A stretch of DNA of 5,549 nucleotides. It comes from an uncultured Victivallaceae bacterium. Its GTDB lineage: Bacteria; Verrucomicrobiota; Lentisphaeria; Victivallales; Victivallaceae. The stretch lies in the NCBI GenBank assembly GCA_934663655.1, contig CAKUKT010000189.1, positions 1 to 5,549 of the forward strand, written 5' to 3'. The notes beneath the pieces are model-generated. The model had not been told where the DNA came from. It made no database searches and saw only the letters and a list, made by a program, of their open reading frames with translations. The position numbers and the translations under genes are program-made. Every line of letters begins with the position of its first letter. The first letter of the stretch is position 1. Positions 1 to 5,549 of this stretch are shown one piece after another.

Positions 1-2596
1 CCACGCCTCGACCGGTTCGATGTTCCACCACCAGCTTCACCTTCACTCGATCGCTTTCCGGAAACGCCGCGCCACCGAGTGAACTCATAAGGTGATTCGC
101 ACCGAGCCAGATGTGCGCATCGTAAACCTGACCCTCTTCCGGACCGGGAAGCTGTATCCCCAGGCTGAACGCCATATTCTTCCCTCCCTCCGGAACAAGC
201 TCGGAGACTATCGCTTCCGCGACAACGATGCCGGAATCACTCGCGAACACGTCCGGATCATCTCTGCTGATGTTGGCGAACTCATTGTCCGGGTTGCGGT
301 TGTCGAGTTCGAGCGCCCCCTCGCTGAAGTGAAAGAAATCCGCTTTATATCCGTTGCGCCAGTTGGCGAATGCCGCACGTCCCCGGGAGGCGTCAAACTC
401 GTTGCTTAGTTCACAATCTTTAGCCGCCTGCAGCAGTTCCGGAGGCACTTCGGGAGGATATTCGACACTTAACGCCACGTCGTGAATCGGATAGCTGGGA
501 AACACGACACTTACATTTTTCCAGCGCGAGGAACTCTTTCCGGCAGGAGACAGCGAACCGATCAGCAGACTGCGATCGTGCATGCCGGGAATATTGTAAT
601 TGGTGTTGCGCAAACGCGTTTCCGGATCTCCGGCGGACATTTCGGGTTCCAGATCAAACAACCGACGATCATCCGCAAACAGCCGGAACCGATTTGCCTC
701 AAATTCAAACCGGTAGCTGTGAAATCGATCGTGGGTGGGAAATTTTACCGATTTTCTCCCGTAACGCAATGAAATTTCGTCGGGCATGAAGTCGATTTGT
801 TCGACGTGACGACCATCGGCCAGACGTACAGTTACCGCGCCACGTTCCGAGGCATCTTCCACCATCAGTTCAAAGCTGCCTTCCAGTTTTCCGGCCACCG
901 GGGGCAGGGGGTAGATCAAATTGGCCACTGCCTCGTCACCGCTGTCCACAATACGGCAGCTCTGCTCGACGATTTGTTCGCTGTTGGGAAAATCGTGCGG
1001 TGTGAACAGGCGACGCCACGGTGGCTGAAGATTACCGCGCAACAACTGGTCTCCCTTGAAGATTACCGCCGGCAAATTATCGAGTGATCCCTTGGAAATG
1101 AAACGGAACGAGTTCTTCCCCAACTTCAGTAAGTCGGGCAAAACCAGAAATTCGTAACTACCACCAACCCGTCTGGGTTCATTCAGGCGGTGACCGTTCA
1201 CCTCGACCCGGAACATCGGCTGCTCCGTTTCCGGAGCCTTGACCACCAACCTGATTGATGGTGGGGCGGTCGTGGTTGCGGAGGTGGAAAATTTCTCCCC
1301 CAGTTCCATGTACATTTCTGCGGGATTCTGATCGGTGACCAGCAGCCGGTCTCCCATTTGTTCCATGGCGGGGGACAGTTCCCGGAGGCCGGCGCAGATC
1401 CACTGGCTTCGTATATCGTGATAATAACCGAAATAACGTTTGGAAACCCGTTGCCACCCGGCAAGATCCCGCCGGATTTGCGGCAGATAATCCAGATGAT
1501 ACACCATGTTGAAATAAAAGATCCCGCCCGCTCCGGCGGCAAGCGCGGCAGCACTCTGCGCGGAAAAGGCTTCCGGTTCGTCTCGCGCGAAATCAAATTC
1601 TCCGCCGAGCCAGGATTTGTCAACGGAGGGAAATACCTTGATCTGATACCGATGTCCGAGCTCGATCGCATCCGCGATGAAGGCAGTTTTGGCGAAGTCC
1701 GCGCCCGGGATGTAAATATCCATCAGCTTTTCCTTCATCCATCTGTCGATTTCCAGACCCATTTTCCGGGCCAGTTTAACGTTGTCCGGCAGTCGCATGG
1801 CAATTACGAAGTACCGTCCCCTGCGGCGACCAATCCACTCCGCGTCGTTCCGGATGTCGCGCGCCAGCTGGGTCATGGCATCCATTTCCGCCGGAGAAGC
1901 GCTTCCGCCATCGGCTACGCTTTTGAAAAAGCAGGGGAAGCGGAAAAAGTCCAGCACCAGCCCGTCCACATCATAATTGAACAACAATTCAAAAATGATG
2001 GCGCGGAATTTTTCCCTCACTTCCGGATGGGCGAAATCGAATCCGCACCACGCGCCATATTTCGGTTTGGATTCGCTGGTTCCGAACAGGTATTCGGGAT
2101 GTTTCTTCTTGGTTTCGGAAAGCAGGTCGGCGAACCACTGATCGTGGGTGTCGTTCACCCGCATATTCACGAATATCTCCATCTGGTGTTTCCTGCAGAA
2201 CTCAGTCGCAATGCGCAGACTGTCGGTCCCTTGGGCGAGTAACTCCGGTACCAGATTTTTATTGCCGCGACCGGTCGCCTTCTGAAAATGCATTTCCGTG
2301 GCGTGGCTCAATGTGGACAGTTGCATTCCCACCCCATAAGGACAATAACTGACCACATCGATTTCTGTGTCTTTAAAGTGCGACAGCCATAAGTTGGTAA
2401 TCGCCGTAATACTGGTATCCTGGCACCGGGAATAGGGATATTGAGTGACATCGCAACCGTCATTGTCGGCAATCACCCGTCTGGGTTTCGCCAGTGCGGC
2501 GGCCTTGATGCGCTGATATTCCGACTCATTGGCAGCTACGGTGAGAATCAGGGGCACAACAAACAATGAGATACAGGCAAGTTGTCGCAAACGCAT
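1..2596 (-). CDS. Secreted GHL10-like TIM-barrel glycoside-hydrolase-type protein with C-terminal lectin-like modules (partial, 3' end beyond window)
   Basis: The frame stays open from the ATG at 2596 to base 1 (865 codons, no stop), so the C-terminus lies outside the window. Residues 1-22 look like a Sec signal peptide: basic MRLR, a hydrophobic core, and probable cleavage after VAA (20-22). Residues about 38-400 resemble the GHL10 family of glycosyl-hydrolase-like (beta/alpha)8 barrels (YngK-type). FDFAHPEVRE (186-195) is followed by the hallmark DVDGLVLDFFRFP (209-221), whose Asp residues are candidate active-site groups, then by a GLEIDRWMKEKLMD stretch (280-293). About 425-520 looks like a beta-sandwich (VEVNGHRL, 464-471). 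About 545-705 and 728 onward look like concanavalin/LamG-type modules (HSYRFEFEANRFRLFADD, 626-643). The start is supported by GAGGAG nine bases upstream, and the gene begins 20 bp after the prepilin-like gene. It probably acts outside the cytoplasm on a glycan; the substrate cannot be read from sequence. The barrel call is fairly firm, the exact family less so. Confidence 0.8.
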   Translation of the reverse strand, partial: MRLRQLACISLFVVPLILTVAANESEYQRIKAAALAKPRRVIADNDGCDVTQYPYSRCQDTSITAITNLWLSHFKDTEIDVVSYCPYGVGMQLSTLSHATEMHFQKATGRGNKNLVPELLAQGTDSLRIATEFCRKHQMEIFVNMRVNDTHDQWFADLLSETKKKHPEYLFGTSESKPKYGAWCGFDFAHPEVREKFRAIIFELLFNYDVDGLVLDFFRFPCFFKSVADGGSASPAEMDAMTQLARDIRNDAEWIGRRRGRYFVIAMRLPDNVKLARKMGLEIDRWMKEKLMDIYIPGADFAKTAFIADAIELGHRYQIKVFPSVDKSWLGGEFDFARDEPEAFSAQSAAALAAGAGGIFYFNMVYHLDYLPQIRRDLAGWQRVSKRYFGYYHDIRSQWICAGLRELSPAMEQMGDRLLVTDQNPAEMYMELGEKFSTSATTTAPPSIRLVVKAPETEQPMFRVEVNGHRLNEPRRVGGSYEFLVLPDLLKLGKNSFRFISKGSLDNLPAVIFKGDQLLRGNLQPPWRRLFTPHDFPNSEQIVEQSCRIVDSGDEAVANLIYPLPPVAGKLEGSFELMVEDASERGAVTVRLADGRHVEQIDFMPDEISLRYGRKSVKFPTHDRFHSYRFEFEANRFRLFADDRRLFDLEPEMSAGDPETRLRNTNYNIPGMHDRSLLIGSLSPAGKSSSRWKNVSVVFPSYPIHDVALSVEYPPEVPPELLQAAKDCELSNEFDASRGRAAFANWRNGYKADFFHFSEGALELDNRNPDNEFANISRDDPDVFASDSGIVVAEAIVSELVPEGGKNMAFSLGIQLPGPEEGQVYDAHIWLGANHLMSSLGGAAFPESDRVKVKLVVEHRTGRGV

Positions 2597-2605
2597 TAAT
2601 CCGGA

Positions 2606-2611
2606 CTCCTC
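2606..2611 (-). promoter_or_regulatory. Shine-Dalgarno of the GHL10-like gene
   Basis: On the minus strand, GAGGAG lies nine bases before the ATG at 2596, between the TGA of the upstream gene (2617-2619) and this start. It fixes the start so that the protein opens directly with a signal peptide, and it indicates translation initiation independent of the upstream gene within the same mRNA. Confidence 0.7.
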
Positions 2612-2616
2612 ATCGT

Positions 2617-3438
2617 TCAGTAAGCGTTCAATCCAACCCAGCTTTCCGTCAGAGCCCACATCCTGGCGCCGGAAGAAAACGCCCATCCCCCGGAAAGCAG
2701 AGTTTTTTCCATTTCCCACAGCCCCTGAGCCGCAGCGTGACCATCTCCATAAACCAGGGTCGCCCTGTCGTTGTGGCGCAGCGAGAAAGTCATGCTGTTG
2801 GAGGTCGGCCTTATTGTCATGTATTCGCTCTTGTCGGGGAGGTAGCCCGAATCACCCGCCAGTGCCAGCGCGCTCGGAGAACGCATTCGATGGATAACGT
2901 ACCCGTTCAAGGGGCTGTCCGGGAAATAGAACATTGCGTTTTCCAGAGTCTCAGACACGGTCACGTTCAGGCTGCGGGTGACTCCGCTGCCGACCACGCC
3001 TTCAAGCGTTCCATAGCAGCTGGAGTAATATCGGGTATTCTGAGGCGCGGGAGCCGGAGTCAGTGACCCGCCCTGTTTGGGACAGCGGACAATCGCGCTC
3101 GCCGGAGGAAGATAGCCGCCGTGCCAGAGCGGGCAGAACCATTCCAGGGAGAATTTCCAGTTGCCGTGTTCCTGACCGTAACCCTGCAACTGATTGAATG
3201 CGGTTACCACCACATGCCCGCGATTGTCGTCCCCGTACATGATCATCCCCGAACCCGAGTTTTTGAGGTTGTTCACGCAGGCACTGGCTTTTGCCGATTC
3301 GCGGGCTTTGGATAGCGCCGGCATAAGCATTGCAGCGAGAATTGCGATGATCGCGATGACCACGAGAAGTTCAATCAATGTGAATGATTTTCCGATGGTA
3401 TGAAAATGGGGGCGACATGATTCAGAAAAGCAATTCAT
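2617..3438 (-). CDS. Prepilin-type (type II secretion/type IV pilin-like) protein with H-X9-DG motif, DUF1559-like
   Basis: This 273-residue protein has a short basic leader (1-18) and the class III signal [20 protein letters not shown] (19-38), with the conserved pilin Glu at residue 23 (+5 from Phe19). [11 protein letters not shown] and CVNNLK (54-59) follow, the usual start of the periplasmic or surface head. The head holds CP motifs (102-103 and 119-120). It ends in a clear H-X9-DG signature: His222, nine residues, Asp232-Gly233. This is the 'prepilin-type processing-associated H-X9-DG' architecture greatly amplified in Lentisphaerota and Planctomycetota. Such proteins are expected to be membrane-anchored or assembled as pseudopilins after leader cleavage, but no function is established for most. 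Gly lies at residue 16, not directly before Phe19, so the peptidase site is atypical. The gene sits 27 bp after the nucleoside hydrolase and 20 bp before the secreted barrel protein, which implies co-expression. Confidence 0.9.
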   Translation of the reverse strand: MNCFSESCRPHFHTIGKSFTLIELLVVIAIIAILAAMLMPALSKARESAKASACVNNLKNSGSGMIMYGDDNRGHVVVTAFNQLQGYGQEHGNWKFSLEWFCPLWHGGYLPPASAIVRCPKQGGSLTPAPAPQNTRYYSSCYGTLEGVVGSGVTRSLNVTVSETLENAMFYFPDSPLNGYVIHRMRSPSALALAGDSGYLPDKSEYMTIRPTSNSMTFSLRHNDRATLVYGDGHAAAQGLWEMEKTLLSGGWAFSSGARMWALTESWVGLNAY

Positions 3439-3445
3439 GATGGAT

Positions 3446-3452
3446 CCTCCTT
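3446..3452 (-). promoter_or_regulatory. Strong Shine-Dalgarno of the prepilin-like gene
   Basis: AAGGAGG on the minus strand, preceded by a run of A, lies seven bases before the ATG at 3438. It matches the anti-Shine-Dalgarno core better than the ribosome sites of the other genes here (GGAG, AGGAG, GAGGAG). It sets the start and suggests that the pilin-like protein is translated more strongly than its operon partners. Confidence 0.75.
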
Positions 3453-3465
3453 TTTTGCGGTTGGG

Positions 3466-4374
3466 TTATGCTTGCAGATTTCGGCTCAGGCATTTCAGCA
3501 ACAGCGCCCGAAAGGCCCGGAAATCACGCCAATACAGTGCTGCTTTCACCGGCGGTGCCGTGGGATCTTCAATCAGTTTGCCATCTTTTGCAATTGAAAA
3601 ATGACGGGTTTCGTAAACCAGAGCATCATCTGCGAGAGCCATGTATATTGCAACGGTGTCGAACAACACACTGGTCTGTGCCGGAGTTCTGCCGTCGGCA
3701 ATCTGATCTTTCCACCATTCCCAATGCCAGTTGGAGTCTGTGACTTCCCGCATTAATGGAGACGCATTGCGCAGCGCGTCGAACTCTTCACCGGTGAGAC
3801 GGATCGCGCCGCAGGTATCCAGCGGTGTTATCCGAAAGGAACGCCACCGTGCGGCAAATACTTTTCGTGCCGCCGTCCTGTCGCGAACAATGTTGTATTC
3901 CGCAATCCGCCCCGGCCGTTCATCACATCCTTTGTTGACCGAACCGAGCATCCCGATGAGATTGATTTTCGCAGCAATTTTCGGACACCGGTCGAGCAGA
4001 TCGCCGAGGTTGGTCAAGGGAGCAATTGCAATCAATGTAACTGGTTCCTCGGAGGAGTTAACCGTTCTAATTATTTCGTCCACGGCATCGGGATAGGAAC
4101 TGCGCGGTTCGGTTCCTTTCTCCCAGAGATACTGGGCGAGAGTGTATCGGAAATCTTCGGGATGGCTGAGACGGCCGGCGGCCACCGGAATGTCGGTTCG
4201 TCCCGCCGCCGCCAGCAGCCGGTCGATGACCGCCGCCCGGTAACGGGTATTTCCGGTGGCAGTGGTAATGAGCTTCAAATTCAGTTCCGGAGAGTTCAGC
4301 AGCATCGCTGTCGCGTAGGAATCATCGATATCGGTGCCTGGGTCGGTGTCGAGAATAACAGGAACTTTTTTCAT
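3466..4374 (-). CDS. Nucleoside hydrolase (inosine-uridine preferring hydrolase fold)
   Basis: A complete 302-residue protein, within the usual range for the family, without a signal peptide and so cytoplasmic. Family enzymes hydrolyse the N-glycosidic bond of ribonucleosides to free base and ribose with a bound Ca2+. Visible family features are the N-terminal Asp cluster DTDPGTDIDD (9-18; Asp9, Asp11, Asp17, Asp18), TATGN (38-42) in place of the common TTVxGN, IAPLTNL (117-123), AEYN (158-161; Glu159 and Asn161 align with the ribose-binding Glu/Asn) and LFDTVAI (237-243; Asp239 aligns with the C-terminal Ca2+ ligand). The His that often precedes this Asp and acts as proton donor in the protozoal enzyme is Phe238 here, so base specificity or leaving-group activation may differ. 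A Trp-rich stretch (216-221) precedes that motif. GGAG lies five bases before the ATG. Substrate is unassigned; the operon context suggests salvage of a product released outside the cell. Confidence 0.88.
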   Translation of the reverse strand: MKKVPVILDTDPGTDIDDSYATAMLLNSPELNLKLITTATGNTRYRAAVIDRLLAAAGRTDIPVAAGRLSHPEDFRYTLAQYLWEKGTEPRSSYPDAVDEIIRTVNSSEEPVTLIAIAPLTNLGDLLDRCPKIAAKINLIGMLGSVNKGCDERPGRIAEYNIVRDRTAARKVFAARWRSFRITPLDTCGAIRLTGEEFDALRNASPLMREVTDSNWHWEWWKDQIADGRTPAQTSVLFDTVAIYMALADDALVYETRHFSIAKDGKLIEDPTAPPVKAALYWRDFRAFRALLLKCLSRNLQA

Positions 4375-4474
4375 ATCTTCTCCGAAAATCGTTATTTGGT
4401 TGTCTGTCCCTAAAAATGAAAACCCTGGGAAAACAAAGCCGGAAAGTGAACAAGAAAGCGATATATGTTACCTC
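4375..4474 (-). other. Intergenic spacer between regulator and nucleoside hydrolase genes
   Basis: These 100 bp separate the regulator's TAA (4475-4477) from the hydrolase start. Apart from the GGAGAAG ribosome site (4377-4383) I see no good -35/-10 pair, no G+C-rich hairpin with a T-run and no copy of the operator palindrome. The spacer is compatible with read-through from the regulator promoter, but a weak internal promoter cannot be excluded by eye. Confidence 0.5.
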
Positions 4475-5152
4475 TTAATCTTCCACATAGTAGGCCATAT
4501 GTTTGAACATGGTGTCCCGAAATTCCTCCAGGGTGCCGGATTCGAGTGCATCACAGATCTCCATGTGGGTGATCAGTTGCGGCGGACGAGTCGGCAGTCG
4601 CAGCGATTCCGGACTGAACAATCTGGCCAGCAGGGTCTGGAACTGACTGGCAATTTCGTTGCCGCCGATGGAAAAAAGCAGGCCGTGAAAGGCGGCTTCC
4701 AGTTCCGGATGGCGCATGAATTTCGCATCATTGGTTGCAAGCTGGCGTAATTTTGCGATTATCTCCGAGCTCTTTTTCCGGTAGATAAAGTCCACCATGC
4801 CCAGTTCCATCACGCAACGCATGGCCATGAATTCGCGCTGCTCCTTAAGGGTGAATACCTGAGCCTGCACCAGTTTTTCCATTGGGGAAAAGACATTGGG
4901 GCGGGTCAGCACAATGCCGCGTCGCTTGCGGGACTCAATCAATCCGAGCGCCTTGAGGCGGGACAGCCCTTCCCTGACAATATGGCGGCTGACATGAAGC
5001 TGCTCGGCCAGTTCTTCTTCCTTGGGAAGAGGTTCTCCCTCCTTGAATCCTCTTCCCCGGATCAGGTTGAGCAGAATATCCTCCACCTGGTCCGCGAGGT
5101 CAATACTTCTTGGAAGCGTTTGCGATGAACTTTCGATGATGAAATCGGCCAT
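4475..5152 (-). CDS. GntR-family transcriptional regulator, FadR subfamily (FCD effector domain)
   Basis: A complete 225-residue protein, typical length for FadR-type GntR regulators. Residues about 18-85 form the winged helix: PLPKEEELAEQLHVSRHIVREGLSRL matches the GntR pattern with the recognition helix at about 54-66, and SRKRRGIVL (74-82) is the wing. Residues about 100-220 match the all-helical FCD effector domain. They include EAAFH (152-156), THMEI (195-199) and the terminal FKHM (216-219), giving His156, His196 and His218 as probable metal ligands. The usual first ligand Asp, four residues before the first His, is Glu152 here. FCD proteins normally bind small carboxylates or sugar acids, sometimes via a bound metal; the effector here is unknown. 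AGGAG lies seven bases before the ATG. The gene is first in its transcription unit, behind a promoter carrying an inverted repeat, which fits autoregulation and local control of the downstream genes. Confidence 0.92.
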   Translation of the reverse strand: MADFIIESSSQTLPRSIDLADQVEDILLNLIRGRGFKEGEPLPKEEELAEQLHVSRHIVREGLSRLKALGLIESRKRRGIVLTRPNVFSPMEKLVQAQVFTLKEQREFMAMRCVMELGMVDFIYRKKSSEIIAKLRQLATNDAKFMRHPELEAAFHGLLFSIGGNEIASQFQTLLARLFSPESLRLPTRPPQLITHMEICDALESGTLEEFRDTMFKHMAYYVED

Positions 5153-5178
5153 GAGAAGTCTCCTGTTTATCGGGTTAA

Positions 5179-5201
5179 ATGTTGAATATGGTCAACATAT
5201 T
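5179..5201. promoter_or_regulatory. Operator-like overlapping inverted repeats at the predicted transcription start of the GntR gene
   Basis: On the plus strand, ATGTTGA (5179-5185) and TCAACAT (5192-5198) form a perfect 7-bp inverted repeat with a 6-bp centre. A second perfect repeat overlaps it: AATATG (5185-5190) and CATATT (5196-5201) with a 5-bp centre. The element begins just downstream of the -10 box and spans the expected +1, a repressor-type position. A dimeric GntR/FCD protein encoded 27 bp downstream is the obvious candidate ligand. That pairing is inferred from position. Confidence 0.65.
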
Positions 5202-5205
5202 AATA

Positions 5206-5234
5206 ATTATGAACCATCACTCGAAGATTGTCAA
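5206..5234 (-). promoter_or_regulatory. Sigma-70-type promoter of the gntR-led operon
   Basis: Read on the minus strand, a perfect -35 box TTGACA (5234-5229) is separated by exactly 17 bp from CATAAT (5211-5206), a five-of-six match to the -10 consensus. The predicted start of transcription is near 5199, giving a leader of about 46 nt before the ATG at 5152. The sequence just upstream of the -35 (5235-5268) is very A/T-rich with A and T runs, like an UP element. This is the only convincing promoter in the window and should drive the regulator and the three genes after it. Confidence 0.72.
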
Positions 5235-5275
5235 GAGATAAATGAAAAAATATTCCAAATCTTTTTTTCGGGAAA

Positions 5276-5549
5276 CTAAAGTGCGGCCAACTGCATTTTC
5301 AGGGTTGCCAGATTTCGGCGTCGGTTGGGCAGATTCTCCGACTCGTATTCCGTGAGCAACAGTTGGTCCGGCGATATAAATGTCATGGATGTATAGCAGT
5401 AGTTGTGGGAATCATCTTCAATTTCACCCAGCTGTTGAAAGCTGGCGGCGTTATCGTCGCTGATGGCGAGATTGAGCGGGGTGCGCCATTCCCAGCTCAC
5501 CTGCGGTCCGTACCCTTCGGAACGGCGGTCGTTGTAAAGACAGTAGAGG
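5276..5549 (-). CDS. Sialidase/BNR-repeat-like protein, C-terminal fragment (5' end beyond window)
   Basis: The frame is open from the right edge (first complete codon at 5548) to a TAG at 5276-5278, giving the last 90 residues. The fragment reads as the final blades of a six-bladed beta-propeller of the sialidase superfamily. RTPLNLAISDD resembles the strand leading into an Asp-box, followed by IEDD, then YCYTSMTF and LLLTEYES, which resemble the Tyr- and Glu-containing end of GH33-like propellers, and RNLATLKM as the closing strand. The Asp-box itself is degenerate: SDDNAASF in place of SxDxGxxW. An in-frame GTG at 5500 is not the start, because coding-like sequence continues upstream of it. 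The gene ends only 41 bp before the next promoter, so it belongs to a separate, preceding unit. Secretion, catalytic residues and substrate cannot be judged from this fragment. Confidence 0.7.
   Translation of the reverse strand, partial: LYCLYNDRRSEGYGPQVSWEWRTPLNLAISDDNAASFQQLGEIEDDSHNYCYTSMTFISPDQLLLTEYESENLPNRRRNLATLKMQLAAL

Noticed and set aside
1167..1180. AACCCGTCTGGGTT-like inverted repeat, with a 13-base match again near 2476-2489.
   Set aside because: Both copies sit in the coding frame where they encode PRRV in different contexts; the match is short and explained by shared codons, with no sign of a mobile or regulatory repeat.
1358..2242. A 294-codon open frame on the plus strand, antisense to the GHL10-like gene.
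   Set aside because: It lies wholly inside a well-supported minus-strand gene, its translation has no recognisable domain, and G+C-rich codon bias commonly opens the antisense frame. No ribosome site or promoter supports it.
2566..3066. Plus-strand open frames (122 and 166 codons) over the prepilin-like gene.
   Set aside because: They are antisense shadows of a gene with a diagnostic pilin N-terminus and H-X9-DG motif; the translations are rich in Arg, Ser and Pro and look non-coding.
4384..4474. A possible separate promoter for the nucleoside hydrolase in the 100-bp spacer (TTGTTC and A/T-rich patches).
   Set aside because: No -35-like element pairs with a credible -10 at 16-18 bp spacing, so I treat the gene as part of the upstream unit.
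5244..5269. GAAAAAA and TTTTTTC arms (5244-5250, 5263-5269) downstream of the sialidase-like stop as a possible terminator.
   Set aside because: The stem has one G-C pair and a 12-base loop, too weak for a confident intrinsic terminator. The A/T richness is equally explained as an UP element for the adjacent promoter.
5276..5500. GTG at 5500 as the start of a complete 74-residue small protein.
   Set aside because: The frame stays open to the window edge, the upstream codons read naturally into the propeller strand, and no ribosome site precedes the GTG. It is the tail of a longer gene.

Overview
The window reads as a carbohydrate- and nucleoside-related gene cluster from a bacterium of the PVC group, most likely Lentisphaerota (Victivallis-like) and less likely Planctomycetota. 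The main clue is a pilin-like protein with an [18 protein letters not shown]-terminus and a C-terminal H-X9-DG motif, a type hugely expanded in those phyla. A secreted GHL10-like barrel protein with lectin-like modules and a BNR/sialidase-like protein next to it fit the same lifestyle of glycan degradation. This taxonomic call is an inference from protein style, not from a marker gene.

All five supported genes lie on the minus strand, so the biological order runs from high to low coordinates. (1) 5549-5276: the last 90 residues of a sialidase-like protein that enters from the right edge. (2) 5275-5153: a compact control region with a near-consensus sigma-70 promoter (TTGACA, 17 bp, CATAAT) and an operator-like inverted repeat at the predicted transcription start. 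(3) 5152-4475: a GntR/FCD-family regulator. (4) 4374-3466: a cytoplasmic nucleoside hydrolase of the inosine-uridine hydrolase (IUNH) fold. (5) 3438-2617: the prepilin-like H-X9-DG protein, with a very strong Shine-Dalgarno. (6) 2596 to beyond base 1: a large secreted protein open at the left edge. It has a signal peptide, a GHL10-type barrel, a beta-sandwich and two concanavalin/LamG-like modules. It covers almost half the window and translates without interruption for 865 codons.

Gaps from the regulator onward are 100, 27 and 20 bp. No convincing internal promoter or terminator is visible, so regulator, nucleoside hydrolase, prepilin-like protein and secreted barrel protein are best read as one transcription unit under the palindrome-bearing promoter, probably autoregulated. 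A plausible but untested model is a small catabolic operon: an exported enzyme acts on an extracellular glycan, glycoconjugate or nucleoside-containing substrate, the cytoplasmic hydrolase cleaves an N-glycosidic bond in an imported product, and the FCD regulator senses a metabolite. The role of the pilin-like protein in such an operon is unexplained and is the most interesting feature here. No RNA genes, mobile elements, CRISPR arrays or long repeats were seen.
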